This document shows, piece after piece, positions 15,462 through 23,993 of a stretch of DNA of 43,761 nucleotides. The first letter of the stretch is position 1; every line of letters begins with the position of its first letter. The notes beneath the pieces were generated by a model, which was not told where the DNA came from, ran no database searches, and was given only the letters and a program-made list of their open reading frames with translations. The position numbers and the translations under genes are program-made. Location of the stretch: NCBI RefSeq assembly GCF_900143535.1, contig NZ_FRFA01000025.1, forward strand, positions 1 to 43,761, read 5' to 3'. The stretch is from Tateyamaria sp. Alg231-49. GTDB taxonomy: Bacteria > Pseudomonadota > Alphaproteobacteria > Rhodobacterales > Rhodobacteraceae.

Positions 15462-16197
15462 GGTCATGTTCTTCGTGGTCATGGTCGTGATGATGGTGGT
15501 GATCGTGCTGGTGCCGGTAGATGGCGAACGCGCCGCTGTCTCCGGTACCAAACAGCGCTTGGTATTCGGGCGCGCCTTGCACCACTTCAGGCGTGCCTTC
15601 GCAACATACATGCCCGTTCAGGCACAGAACCCGGTCCGACGCGGCCATGACCACGTGCAAATCGTGGCTCACCATCAGAACGGCACAGTTGAGGTGGCTG
15701 CGCACATGCTCGATTTTGCGGTAAAAGTCCGCGGCCCCGGGCTGATCGAGCCCTTGGGTCGCCTCATCAAGGATCAGCAGGTCGGGCGACATCAACAAGG
15801 CGCGCGCCAGCAAGACCCGCTGGAATTGCCCACCAGACAGCGTCCGCATCTGCGCCTTCGCCAGGTCTGGCACGCCTGCCTCGGTCAAAGCGCGCGCCAT
15901 CGCATCTTTGCTATGACGGTTGGGCAGGCACAAAAAGCGACTGACGGTCAGGGGCAAAAGCCCGTCCATGTGCAGGCTTTGCGGGACATATCCGATGCGG
16001 ATGCCGCGCATTGTTTCAACATTGCCGCTGAGTGGTTTGATTGCGCCGATCAAACCTTTGACTAGAGTGGATTTTCCGGAGCCGTTGGGCCCTACGAGGG
16101 TGACGATCTCGCCTTGATCGATGTGCATATCCACATCGCGCATAACCGTTTTTCCGGCTTGTTGCAGGGTCAGCCCTGTGGCGGTGATCAGGCGCAT
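15454..16197 (-). CDS. znuC: Zinc ABC transporter ATP-binding protein
   Basis: This 247-residue ABC ATPase has a Walker A in LVGPNGSGKSTLVKG, Q-loop YVPQS, signature LSGGQFQRVLLARAL, Walker B LLILDEATQGLD and switch His in VSHDLHVVM. It ends in a His/Asp-rich tail (HQHDHHHHHDHDH...), a common zinc-binding extension in ZnuC proteins. Start MRLITATGL at 16197 overlaps the end of zur by 10 bases, and its own end overlaps znuB, so zur-znuC-znuB form one coupled operon. It powers high-affinity zinc import. Confidence 0.93.
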   Translation of the reverse strand: MRLITATGLTLQQAGKTVMRDVDMHIDQGEIVTLVGPNGSGKSTLVKGLIGAIKPLSGNVETMRGIRIGYVPQSLHMDGLLPLTVSRFLCLPNRHSKDAMARALTEAGVPDLAKAQMRTLSGGQFQRVLLARALLMSPDLLILDEATQGLDQPGAADFYRKIEHVRSHLNCAVLMVSHDLHVVMAASDRVLCLNGHVCCEGTPEVVQGAPEYQALFGTGDSGAFAIYRHQHDHHHHHDHDHEEHDHA

Positions 16198-16673
16198 GGG
16201 GCCTCTGGCTGGCAGTTGGGGCAAAGGCCAAGGGCCTCGATCACTGTGCGCCGGATCGTGAAGCCTGTGGCGCGCGCCACTTCTCCAAGCTGGCCCTCGG
16301 TCGCGTCTGCTTCTGCTTCGGCCACCGACTTGCAGCTGGTGCAAATCAGAAAGGCAGGCGCGTGGTCAGCGCCCAGATGCGCACAGGCGATGTAGGCATT
16401 CAGCCCTTCGATCTTGTGCGCGAATCCGGCTGATGTCAGAAAATCGAGCGCACGATAGGCGACGGGCGGGGCCGTGCCCAATCCTTCTTCACCCAGAACA
16501 GCAAGCAAATCATAAGCCCCTAGCGCGCGATGTTCAGCCAGTAGAATTTCAAGAGACCGGCGACGAATTGCCGTGAATTTCAGCTTTTTTTCAACACAAT
16601 AGCGCTCTGCACGCGCCAGCGTGGTGCTGACGCATTGGGCGTGGTCGTGACTGCGAAAGCCGATGGCCGTCAT
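16188..16673 (-). CDS. zur: Zinc uptake regulator of the Fur family
   Basis: This protein of about 161 residues has the Fur-type winged helix (TAIRRRSLEILLAEHRALGAYDLL, then APPVAYRALDFLTSAGFAHK) and the structural zinc site Cys pairs CTSC and CPNC. Zn-bound Zur represses zinc-import genes. I use the ATG at 16673 (MTAIGFRSHDHAQC); an in-frame TTG lies five codons upstream. It heads the minus-strand zur-znuC-znuB operon and is divergent from znuA, with a Zur-type palindrome between them, so it probably represses both units including itself. Confidence 0.92.
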   Translation of the reverse strand: MTAIGFRSHDHAQCVSTTLARAERYCVEKKLKFTAIRRRSLEILLAEHRALGAYDLLAVLGEEGLGTAPPVAYRALDFLTSAGFAHKIEGLNAYIACAHLGADHAPAFLICTSCKSVAEAEADATEGQLGEVARATGFTIRRTVIEALGLCPNCQPEAPCA

Positions 16674-16709
16674 GAGTGTTGTGTCCAATCTGGAATTCGT
16701 GGGTTGATA

Positions 16710-16724
16710 TGTTATACCATAACA
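16710..16724. promoter_or_regulatory. Zur-type operator
   Basis: TGTTATACCATAACA is an inverted repeat with perfect 6-base arms (TGTTAT/ATAACA) and a 3-base centre. It sits in the 92-base gap between the divergent zur and znuA starts, where a Zur box is expected; alphaproteobacterial Zur sites have this TGTTAT...ATAACA form. Zinc-loaded Zur bound here would shut off both directions. Confidence 0.75.
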
Positions 16725-16765
16725 CTTAGCAAGTCTGTGAATCAGAACAATAGCAGGGATTAATC

Positions 16766-17914
16766 ATGAAGTATTTGGGTTTCGTTGTGGGATGCGCAGC
16801 GACCGGTGTCGCTGCGGAAGTACCGAATGTGGCGGTTGATATTGCCCCCGTTCATTCAATTGTTTCCGCTGTAATGGGGGATCTTGGAACGCCCGATCTG
16901 GTTATTCCCGCCGGGGCTTCACCTCATGAGTATTCTTTGCGCCCATCCGAGGCGCGTGCGTTGGACCAAGCTGATGTTGTCGTATGGATGGGCCATTCCC
17001 TTACCCCTTGGCTTGAGAGCCCGGTCGAAACCCTTGCGGGCGACGCAGCTGTGGTCGAACTGCTGGATCATCCACAGACACTCCTGCTGGATGTGCGAAA
17101 GGGGGCCACGTTCGGCGCGCACGATCATGGGCATGACGACCACGACGATCATGACGACGAAGAGCATGCTGATGATCATGACGACCACGACGAAGAGCAT
17201 GAACACGAAGACCATGACGACCATGGCGATGAAGAGCACGCCGACGCCGATGATCATGACGGTCACGGAGACGAAGAGCATGCGGACGCCCATGATCATG
17301 ATGACCACGACGAACACGGCGAAGAAAAACATGCCGATGCTCATGATGATGCGCATGATGACGAAGAACACGCAGACGCGCACGATCACGACGCAAATGA
17401 AGGCGCAGACCCGCACGCTTGGTTGGATCCGAACAATGCGATCATCTGGGCTGGTGCAATTGCTCAACTGCTGGCTGAGCAGGACCCCGAAAACACTGAA
17501 ACTTATACTGCAAATGCGCAGGCGTTTCAGGCTGATATAGAAGCATTAAAAGGTGAAGTCGCAGCAACGCTCGACCCCATCAAGGGCCGTTCCTTTGTCG
17601 TCTTCCACGATGCTTATCACTATTTCGAAGACCGATTTGGCATTGAAGCGGCCGGAGCCGTGTCTGCCAGCGATGCCGTGTCACCAAGTGCAGGGCGGGT
17701 TGCTGAGTTGCGCGAAACTATTGCTGAACTCGAGGCTGTCTGCGCATTGACAGAACCCCAGTACAACCCCGGCATCGTTGATGCGATTGGGACCACGGAA
17801 CTGGGTGAGATTGACCCGCTGGGCGTCGGTCTGGATCTTGGTGCGGGCCTTTATCGCGACTTGCTGAGCAATATGGCGTCGTCTTTGTATGACTGCCTGG
17901 CGCCCCCAGCCTAA
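16766..17914 (+). CDS. znuA: Zinc ABC transporter substrate-binding protein with a very long His/Asp loop
   Basis: This 382-residue periplasmic protein of the ZnuA (cluster A-I) family has a short signal peptide ending near VAAEVP. Zinc ligands are visible as His54 in SPHEYSLRP, His217 in DPHAWLDP and a His in VFHDAYHYFE, with a late Asp in GLDLG or EIDPLG. Between the first and second ligand is an unusually long loop (about residues 118-209) made almost only of His, Asp, Glu and Ala with repeated DEEHADA-H-like units. Such loops collect zinc or sense load in ZnuA, but are usually much shorter. It has its own promoter region with a Zur-type box and ends 4 bases over the convergent photolyase gene. 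Confidence 0.93.
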   Translation: MKYLGFVVGCAATGVAAEVPNVAVDIAPVHSIVSAVMGDLGTPDLVIPAGASPHEYSLRPSEARALDQADVVVWMGHSLTPWLESPVETLAGDAAVVELLDHPQTLLLDVRKGATFGAHDHGHDDHDDHDDEEHADDHDDHDEEHEHEDHDDHGDEEHADADDHDGHGDEEHADAHDHDDHDEHGEEKHADAHDDAHDDEEHADAHDHDANEGADPHAWLDPNNAIIWAGAIAQLLAEQDPENTETYTANAQAFQADIEALKGEVAATLDPIKGRSFVVFHDAYHYFEDRFGIEAAGAVSASDAVSPSAGRVAELRETIAELEAVCALTEPQYNPGIVDAIGTTELGEIDPLGVGLDLGAGLYRDLLSNMASSLYDCLAPPA

Positions 17915-19137
17915 GCGATCGACATGCCGCGCATTTGCCCTAGCAGCCCTGGTATCTTTTCCTTGAAACGGAAAAAGCCGTGGGTTGCGTTGGGCCATGC
18001 GCGGTCATCAAAGCTCCGACGGATCATGCGCATCGGTGGCATGCCCGGCGTTCGGGCCAAAGCACCTAACACATCGGCCACCGGGCCGACGGGCGCATAT
18101 GGTGTCACGATCTGATCCAGTTCTGCATCTTGGGCCCATGAAGCCAGCTCCGTAACCGTGCTTTCAGGCCACGTCACGTTCCCCAATCGCGCTCCAAATC
18201 GAGACTCTGTGTCCTGTAAGGCGCGCAAGGCAAAGTCGCTGACATGTGGCGCCAGTGAAAGCGGGGAAAGACCACCGCGCCCCACGATGCAGGCCGTCGC
18301 CACCGGTGAAATCCCCACGTCCAAGACAAAGCCGGGGCTCATGTCTTCGTCGTGTAGGATCAAGCCGGTACGCGCAGACGAAATCGGAAGATCTGCTGCG
18401 GGCAGGGGGCTAAGCGGTGGGTTTTGTGGACCACTGAGGGCGGTGGCCTCGCCTGCGAGTTGCCATTTAGGTGCAAATCGCCCTTCAGTATATTTTGAGA
18501 TGTTTGAGGTGCGGGCCAGATAGGTTTTGCCCGGCGTCTGAATGCCCGCAACCCAGCGCCAGCCTAACGTGTTGCTTGCCGGATCACCGTCAAGCAGATG
18601 GCGCAGGAAGAAATCCGCGCCCAATTCCCACGGCAAACGGAGGGTGAAAACCCAGATCGACGCGAACCACATCCGGGCATGGTTGTGCAAATACCCCGTT
18701 TCGACCAACTCCTTTGCCCAGGCGTTGAAACAGTCGATGTCGGTTTCGCCCAGACAGGCGGCTTCCCACCGATCCCGCAGGCCCGATTGCGTTTGCACCT
18801 CATCAAGGCACCGTTTCACAGCACCCTGATACTGCGTCCAGACAGAGGGACGCATCTCCAGCCAGCCCTTCCAATAGGTGCGCCAGAACACCTCTTGCAC
18901 GAATTTTTCTGCTGCGGACGCGCTGTGACGGGACAATGTGGCGGCCAATACCTCTTCTTCGGGTATCAGACGTGCCCGAATATAAGGCGAAAGTGTTGAC
19001 ACGCCGTCATGACCATCACGCCCCAAGTCGTAATTTCGCCGTGCGGCATAATCGCGCCCTGCCTTGGGAACAAAGGCCTGCAATCGTTCAAGTGCTGCGG
19101 TGCGGGAGGGTGGAAAACGGGTCAAGGAGTCACTCAT
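17911..19137 (-). CDS. Photolyase/cryptochrome-like FAD protein, apparently permuted
   Basis: This 408-residue protein carries the FAD-binding helical domain of DNA photolyases at its N-terminus (about 25-230): STLSPYIRARLI, VFWRTYWKGWLE, WAKELVETGYLHNHARMWFAS, LPWELGADFF, LLDGDPASNTLGWRWVAG. The alpha/beta antenna domain that normally comes first is absent there. After residue 250 comes an alpha/beta-looking region ending SFDDRAWPNATHGFFRFKEKIP, which resembles the end of a photolyase antenna domain before the linker. So the two domains seem to be in reverse order. It may repair UV damage or sense blue light; activity is unproven. Start MSDSLTRF at 19137; an in-frame ATG lies ten codons upstream. 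Confidence 0.75.
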   Translation of the reverse strand: MSDSLTRFPPSRTAALERLQAFVPKAGRDYAARRNYDLGRDGHDGVSTLSPYIRARLIPEEEVLAATLSRHSASAAEKFVQEVFWRTYWKGWLEMRPSVWTQYQGAVKRCLDEVQTQSGLRDRWEAACLGETDIDCFNAWAKELVETGYLHNHARMWFASIWVFTLRLPWELGADFFLRHLLDGDPASNTLGWRWVAGIQTPGKTYLARTSNISKYTEGRFAPKWQLAGEATALSGPQNPPLSPLPAADLPISSARTGLILHDEDMSPGFVLDVGISPVATACIVGRGGLSPLSLAPHVSDFALRALQDTESRFGARLGNVTWPESTVTELASWAQDAELDQIVTPYAPVGPVADVLGALARTPGMPPMRMIRRSFDDRAWPNATHGFFRFKEKIPGLLGQMRGMSIA

Positions 19138-19269
19138 TGGGGGCCAGTTAGCAGGGACGAAACGCACTTCAAGGCACGGGGTGCCCTTGCAGCCCCTGAG
19201 TGGCGATACTAAGACTCAGGTAAGATGTTGGCGGGTATGGTCTCGCAACACTTTGACGAGGCAGAATGC

Positions 19270-19908
19270 ATGCGCGATCCCATCGACCAATACGCTCATA
19301 TCCAGAACAATCTTGTGCCCATGGTTGTCGAACAGACCAGCCGGGGCGAGCGGGCTTATGATATCTTTTCCCGCCTGCTGAAAGAGCGGATCATTTTTAT
19401 CAACGGCCCGATTCATTCGGGGATGAGCCACCTCGTGGTGGCCCAGTTGCTGCACCTTGAGGCCGAAAACCCGTCCAAGGAAATCAGCATGTATGTCAAT
19501 TCCCCCGGGGGCGAGGTGACGGCCGGCTTTTCGATCTATGACACGATGCAATACATCAAACCCAAAGTGTCCACGCTGATCTGCGGCATGGCCGCGTCTA
19601 TGGGATCCGTGATTGCCATTGGGGGCGAAAAGGGTATGCGTTTTGCCTTGCCCAATTCCGAAGTCATGGTGCACCAGCCCTCAGGTGGCTCGCAAGGTAT
19701 GGCCAGCGACATCCTGATCTCTGCCCGTCACATCGAGCGCACGCGCGAGCGGTTTTATCAGCTTTACGTTGACCACACTGGCCAAGATTATGAGACGGTA
19801 CAGAAGGCGCTGGATCGCGACACCTGGATGACACCGGAAGAGGCCAAAGAGTGGGGCCATCTGGACGAAATCGTCGAAAACCGCAGCAAAGACGACGACG
19901 AAAGTTAA
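19270..19908 (+). CDS. clpP: ATP-dependent Clp protease proteolytic subunit
   Basis: This 212-residue serine protease subunit has the nucleophile in [13 protein letters not shown], the catalytic His in [10 protein letters not shown] and a downstream Asp in the [11 protein letters not shown] region, plus the [15 protein letters not shown] loop. It forms the two-ring chamber that degrades proteins delivered by ClpX or ClpA. I start at [18 protein letters not shown] (19270), which has GAGG upstream and fits the family N-terminus; the frame is open 15 codons further. clpX follows 185 bases later on the same strand, the usual arrangement. Confidence 0.95.
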   Translation: MRDPIDQYAHIQNNLVPMVVEQTSRGERAYDIFSRLLKERIIFINGPIHSGMSHLVVAQLLHLEAENPSKEISMYVNSPGGEVTAGFSIYDTMQYIKPKVSTLICGMAASMGSVIAIGGEKGMRFALPNSEVMVHQPSGGSQGMASDILISARHIERTRERFYQLYVDHTGQDYETVQKALDRDTWMTPEEAKEWGHLDEIVENRSKDDDES

Positions 19909-20093
19909 CAGCTGCGCCTGACCATAGATCGCGCCTCGGGCAGGCGCGACACTTTGGGGCTACACAGGTGCGGCATCGCCGAAAAAGGCGATTGTGGACC
20001 TCGCTGGGCTGGCCTAAGCTGTCTCCCGCGGGGCACGATCCGGATGGCAAGTCCGGTGACAAAGACGACGGTATTTGCCGGGAAGGACGCGAC

Positions 20094-21359
20094 ATGGCCA
20101 CGAATTCAAGCGGCGACAGCAAAAACACGCTTTATTGCAGCTTTTGCGGCAAGAGCCAGCATGAGGTGCGCAAGCTGATTGCGGGCCCCACAGTGTTCAT
20201 ATGCGACGAGTGCGTCGAACTGTGCATGGACATCATTCGCGAAGAAACAAAGGCGTCCGGCCTCAAGTCGACAGACGGCGTGCCCACCCCGCGCGACATT
20301 TGCGGTGTGCTGGATGATTATGTGATCGGTCAGGCAACCGCCAAGCGCGTTTTGTCCGTCGCTGTGCACAACCACTACAAACGCCTCAACCACGCCCAAA
20401 AGGGTGGGGACATCGAACTGGCGAAATCCAACATTCTGCTGATCGGCCCAACGGGCTGCGGTAAGACCCTGCTGGCGCAGACGCTGGCCCGTATTTTGGA
20501 CGTGCCGTTCACTATGGCGGATGCAACCACGCTGACCGAGGCGGGATATGTCGGGGAAGATGTCGAGAACATCATCCTCAAGTTGCTCCAATCATCCGAA
20601 TACAACGTCGAGCGCGCCCAACGCGGCATCGTCTATATCGACGAAGTCGACAAGATCACCCGCAAGTCCGAAAACCCATCCATCACCCGCGATGTGTCGG
20701 GCGAGGGTGTGCAGCAAGCGTTGCTAAAGCTGATGGAAGGCACCGTTGCTTCGGTCCCACCTCAGGGTGGGCGCAAACATCCACAGCAGGAATTCCTGCA
20801 AGTGGACACGACCAACATCCTGTTTATCTGCGGCGGTGCGTTTGCCGGTCTCGACAAGATTATTGCGCAGCGCGGTAAAGGCTCGGCGATGGGCTTTGGC
20901 GCGGACGTACGCGACAACGATGCACGCGGTGTCGGTGAAATCTTTACTGAGCTTGAACCCGAAGATCTGCTGAAGTTTGGTTTGATCCCAGAATTTGTGG
21001 GCCGCTTGCCGGTTCTGGCTACTCTCGAGGATCTGGACGAGGACGCTTTGGTCACAATCCTGACCGAACCCAAGAATGCGTTGGTCAAACAGTACCAACG
21101 CCTGTTTGAGCTTGAGGACACGCAACTGACATTCACAGAGGACGCTCTGTCTGCCATCGCCAAACGCGCCATCGAGCGTAAGACTGGCGCGCGCGGACTG
21201 CGCTCTATCCTCGAGGACATCCTGCTGGATACAATGTTCGACCTTCCGGGGATGGATTCGGTGTCAGAAGTGGTCGTGAACGAAGAGGCTGTGACCTCGG
21301 ATGCGGCCCCTTTGATGATCCACGGCGACGCAGAGAAGGAGCCTGCGACAGCAGGCTGA
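20094..21359 (+). CDS. clpX: ATP-dependent Clp protease ATP-binding subunit ClpX
   Basis: This 421-residue AAA+ unfoldase has the N-terminal zinc-binding domain (YCSFCGKSQ ... [10 protein letters not shown]), Walker [18 protein letters not shown], the YVGEDVENI pore region, Walker [29 protein letters not shown], sensor/arginine parts and the C-terminal [13 protein letters not shown]. It unfolds tagged substrates and feeds them to ClpP. The frame is open far upstream, but ATG 20094 ([15 protein letters not shown]) gives the family N-terminus. A clear terminator follows the stop. Confidence 0.96.
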   Translation: MATNSSGDSKNTLYCSFCGKSQHEVRKLIAGPTVFICDECVELCMDIIREETKASGLKSTDGVPTPRDICGVLDDYVIGQATAKRVLSVAVHNHYKRLNHAQKGGDIELAKSNILLIGPTGCGKTLLAQTLARILDVPFTMADATTLTEAGYVGEDVENIILKLLQSSEYNVERAQRGIVYIDEVDKITRKSENPSITRDVSGEGVQQALLKLMEGTVASVPPQGGRKHPQQEFLQVDTTNILFICGGAFAGLDKIIAQRGKGSAMGFGADVRDNDARGVGEIFTELEPEDLLKFGLIPEFVGRLPVLATLEDLDEDALVTILTEPKNALVKQYQRLFELEDTQLTFTEDALSAIAKRAIERKTGARGLRSILEDILLDTMFDLPGMDSVSEVVVNEEAVTSDAAPLMIHGDAEKEPATAG

Positions 21360-21387
21360 GCTTAATTCATTGAATTGATGGGGAAAC

Positions 21388-21411
21388 GCAGGCTTCGGCC
21401 TGCTTTTCTTT
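21388..21411 (+). terminator. Rho-independent terminator after clpX
   Basis: A GCAGGC-TTCG-GCCTGC hairpin with a stable tetraloop is followed by TTTTCTTTT, 28 bases after the clpX stop codon. Confidence 0.88.
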
Positions 21412-21427
21412 TGCCAAGTGAAAAAAC

Positions 21428-21493
21428 TTAGCCTTATGGGTAAGTTTGTGGTTGCCCGAGCGGTGCTTGTGCATTACTTAGCCATATGGCTAA
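21428..21493. promoter_or_regulatory. Paired palindromic operators of the arsR operon
   Basis: Two matching sites lie 50 bases apart: TTAGCCTTATGGGTAA (21428-21443, imperfect) and TTAGCCATATGGCTAA (21478-21493, a perfect 16-base palindrome). The second covers the start codon of the arsR-type gene (ATG 21486). Their layout implies autoregulation by the encoded repressor bound at both sites. Confidence 0.65.
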
Positions 21494-21830
21494 TCAAATC
21501 CCAGATGACTTGTCCCCCTTGTTTGCCGCTCTTGCAGACCCAACGCGGCGCGCCGTGATCAAGGCACTCAGCGCCGGACCGCGTCCGGTATCGCATCTGG
21601 CCGAAGCCCATGACATGGCGCTGCCAAGTTTTCTCAAGCACATCGACAAACTGGAACGGGCAGGGGTCATTGCGACGCAAAAAACGGGCCGGGTGCGGAC
21701 CTGCTATTTGCACGCCGACGCCCTCGCACCTGCACAAGACTGGCTCGCCCAAGAGGCGAAACAGTGGGGCGATGCGCTGGATCGGCTTTCGGCGCACTTG
21801 GACGCCGTGGAACAGGAGAAAAAGATATGA
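21486..21830 (+). CDS. ArsR-family transcriptional regulator
   Basis: This 114-residue winged-helix protein has LFAALADPTRRAVIKALSAG, PVSHLAEAHDMALPSFLKHIDKLERAGVI and a wing TGRVRTCYLHADAL. It lacks obvious metal-binding Cys pairs, so it belongs to the SdpR-like ArsR branch that pairs with SRPBCC proteins. Its stop overlaps the next start (ATGA). Twin palindromes overlapping and upstream of its start suggest self-repression. The stretch around the start codon doubles as operator. Confidence 0.88.
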   Translation: MANQIPDDLSPLFAALADPTRRAVIKALSAGPRPVSHLAEAHDMALPSFLKHIDKLERAGVIATQKTGRVRTCYLHADALAPAQDWLAQEAKQWGDALDRLSAHLDAVEQEKKI

Positions 21831-22273
21831 CAACACAGCTTGGTACCCTCGAATTCACCCGAATCCTCGGCGCTGATCCCGTACGGGTGTTTGCAGCGCT
21901 GACCAATCAAGCAGACCGGATGGCATGGGGCCCGCCGGATGTCGACAGCGTTGTTCTGATCGAGGATCAGCCCGAGGCCGCACCGGGCGTGCGCGAAACG
22001 TCGCGTGTCGGTCCGCGCGACAACCCTTATGTCGATGTCGCCACAGACTGGATCGTCATGGAAGCGCCGACGCGCCTGATCTATGCAGAAACGCTGTCAG
22101 CAGAGGGCGAAACACTGGGCTGCAGCCTTGCGACGTTTGAGTTGTCGCCTGAAGGCGCCGGGACTGCCATGCAAGCGAGCATCCAAATCATCGGCTTTGT
22201 CGGAGAGGAGATGATGGGCGAATTTGAGGGCGGCTGGTCACATGTGTTGGACAACCTGTCAAAGCACTTTTGA
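21827..22273 (+). CDS. SRPBCC (AHSA1/START-like) domain protein
   Basis: This 148-residue protein starts MTTQLGTLEFTRILGADPVRVFAALTNQADRMAWG, the usual beginning of AHSA1-type SRPBCC domains, and ends with EFEGGWSHVLDNLSKHF, the long C-terminal helix. The fold binds hydrophobic ligands in a deep pocket; the ligand here is unknown. It is translationally coupled to the ArsR-type regulator (ATGA overlap), a widespread pairing in which the regulator controls the SRPBCC gene. Confidence 0.88.
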   Translation: MTTQLGTLEFTRILGADPVRVFAALTNQADRMAWGPPDVDSVVLIEDQPEAAPGVRETSRVGPRDNPYVDVATDWIVMEAPTRLIYAETLSAEGETLGCSLATFELSPEGAGTAMQASIQIIGFVGEEMMGEFEGGWSHVLDNLSKHF

Positions 22274-22356
22274 CGGTCATTGCCAGGGGGCATTGACCTT
22301 TACCATGCACTTGTGCCCGATGCGCGCATGATCCTGTGCAGCAAGGAAACGCACCC

Positions 22357-22719
22357 ATGTCCATCAAACGCATACACTCCGGCGGGGAATTCGAACCCAA
22401 GATCGGCTATTGCCGTGCGGTCGTTGCAAACGGCTGGGTCCATGTGGCCGGTACAGTTGGACAGGGGACGACCGTACTCGAACAATGCGCCTCTGCGCTC
22501 GAAATCATCGGCAAAGCACTAAACGAGGCAGGCACTGATTTTGCACATGTCGTCCGTGTTACTTACATGCTGCCGGATCGCAGTGAGTTCCCACCTTGCT
22601 GGCCCATGCTGCGTGACGCCTTTGGCGACAACCCGCCTGCGACCACGATGATAGAATGTGGGCTGATAACGCCTGAAGACCGGATCGAGATCGAAGTGAC
22701 TGCGGTTCTGCCTACCTGA
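22357..22719 (+). CDS. RidA-family (YjgF/YER057c/UK114) protein
   Basis: This 120-residue protein has [51 protein letters not shown] and [28 protein letters not shown]. These match the RidA superfamily, whose main members hydrolyse reactive enamine/imine intermediates from PLP enzymes. The usual catalytic Arg before the last block is not obvious (ATTMIECG in place of AR-type), so it may be one of the Rid subfamilies without that activity. Start [13 protein letters not shown] at 22357, seven codons inside a longer frame. Confidence 0.85.
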   Translation: MSIKRIHSGGEFEPKIGYCRAVVANGWVHVAGTVGQGTTVLEQCASALEIIGKALNEAGTDFAHVVRVTYMLPDRSEFPPCWPMLRDAFGDNPPATTMIECGLITPEDRIEIEVTAVLPT

Positions 22720-22787
22720 GGCCGCGTGTCCTCTGGACGCCAGCGCGGCAATGCGGCATAGACGATGGCAAGCATTGGAGGCAGACA

Positions 22788-23171
22788 ATGGGCATTCTGA
22801 ACACATTATTGCGGGCGGTGACATGGTGGGACGGCCAGACGCTGAACACGCAGTTGTTCACGTGGCGCAAGGGCATCAAGGTTGGCGACGACGCGCAAGG
22901 CAACATCTTTTACAAGAACGCGGATGACAGCAAGCGTTGGGTGATCTTCAACGGTGAGGCCGAGGCAAGCCGTGTGGATCCTGAATGGCACGGATGGCTG
23001 CACCGGACATGGGACGAGCCGCCCACAGACAAGCCGCTGAAACGCAAGGATTGGGAAAAACCACATCAGCCCAACCTGACCGGCACGGCAATGGCCTATG
23101 CGCCCGCTGGATCCATCCGGCGCGCTCAACCAGCAGACCGGGCCGACTACGAAGCCTGGTCGCCCGAATAA
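22788..23171 (+). CDS. NDUFA12-like NADH:ubiquinone oxidoreductase subunit
   Basis: This 127-residue protein contains [60 protein letters not shown] and [19 protein letters not shown], the pattern of the NDUFA12/B17.2 supernumerary subunit of complex I found in alphaproteobacteria and mitochondria. It sits on the matrix/cytoplasmic arm. It is followed by mlaD- and DUF2155-type genes, a neighbourhood often seen in this group. Confidence 0.93.
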   Translation: MGILNTLLRAVTWWDGQTLNTQLFTWRKGIKVGDDAQGNIFYKNADDSKRWVIFNGEAEASRVDPEWHGWLHRTWDEPPTDKPLKRKDWEKPHQPNLTGTAMAYAPAGSIRRAQPADRADYEAWSPE

Positions 23172-23184
23172 GTCAGGCCAAGCA

Positions 23185-23637
23185 ATGGCAGAAAACACCA
23201 CCGAAGTTCTGGTTGGCGGCGCTGTTCTTGCGGCGGCCATTGCGTTTGCAGTGTATGGCGCGCAAGTGGCAGGCCTTGGCAACACAGGCAGTGAAACATA
23301 CCCTCTGACCGCCAGTTTTCGCAGCCTTGAGGGCGTGAATGTGGGCACCGATGTGCGCCTTGCTGGGGTCAAGATCGGCACTGTCACGGATGTTGACCTG
23401 AACCCTGACACCTATCGCGCCGACACTGTCGTGACCCTGCGCAGTGCAACGCAAGTGCCTGATGACAGCGCCATTGTCATCAGTTCCGAGGGTTTGCTGG
23501 GCGGCAACTTCGTTGAGATCGTACCCGGTGGCTCTCCGTTCTACTTCGCGCCCGGCGACGAGATAACGGACACCCAAGGTGCGGTCAGTCTGATTTCGCT
23601 GCTGCTCAAGTTCGTATCAGGCGGGGACAGCCCATGA
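23185..23637 (+). CDS. mlaD: MlaD-family outer-membrane lipid asymmetry protein
   Basis: This 150-residue protein has an N-terminal membrane anchor (VLVGGAVLAAAIAFAVYG) and the MCE/MlaD domain (about 38-120): YPLTASFRSLEGVNVGTDVRLAGVKIGTV, TVVTLRSATQVPDDS, ISSEGLLGGNFVEIVPGG. MlaD forms a periplasmic ring that passes phospholipids between membranes with MlaE/MlaF. No mlaE, mlaF or mlaC gene is nearby in this window. The start at 23185 lies inside a longer frame; stop overlaps the next ATG by 4 bases. Confidence 0.88.
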   Translation: MAENTTEVLVGGAVLAAAIAFAVYGAQVAGLGNTGSETYPLTASFRSLEGVNVGTDVRLAGVKIGTVTDVDLNPDTYRADTVVTLRSATQVPDDSAIVISSEGLLGGNFVEIVPGGSPFYFAPGDEITDTQGAVSLISLLLKFVSGGDSP

Positions 23638-23993
23638 TCAGGGCTGCGTTGGCAGTCACTATGTTGCTTGCCAGTCCGCTCGCTGCGCAGGAACAGACGC
23701 AAATTGCATCCGGAGCCATTTTGCGCGGTCTGGACAAGTTGAATGGCAAAGTTGTCGACATCGAACTGCCAGCCGGACGAAGCGTTCAGTTTGATCGCCT
23801 GACAATCACACTCACCGAGTGCCGATACCCTGCTGGCAACCCTGCAGGCAATGCCTATGCGGGTCTGCAAATCACCGAAACGGGGCGCGAGGGCGTTGTC
23901 TTTTCCGGTTGGATGGTCGCATCGGCCCCCGCCCTCAGTGCGATGGAACACGCACGCTACGACGTCTGGGTCCTGCGCTGCACGACCTCCTGA
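23634..23993 (+). CDS. DUF2155 exported protein
   Basis: This 119-residue protein has a signal peptide (MIRAALAVTMLLASPLAA) followed by the DUF2155 region with GAILRGLDKLNGKVVDIELP, VQFDRLTITLTECRYP and FSGWMVASAPALSAMEHARYDVWVLRC. The two cysteines (in TECRYP and VLRC) may pair in the periplasm. Function is unknown, but the family almost always lies beside NDUFA12 and aat in alphaproteobacteria. It overlaps mlaD by 4 bases and overlaps the convergent aat gene by 37 bases at its 3' end. Confidence 0.88.
   Translation: MIRAALAVTMLLASPLAAQEQTQIASGAILRGLDKLNGKVVDIELPAGRSVQFDRLTITLTECRYPAGNPAGNAYAGLQITETGREGVVFSGWMVASAPALSAMEHARYDVWVLRCTTS

Noticed and set aside
16919..17467. Minus-strand frames opposite the znuA His/Asp loop
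   Set aside because: Their biased Met/Val/Arg/His composition is just the complement of GAC/CAT/GAA codon repeats.
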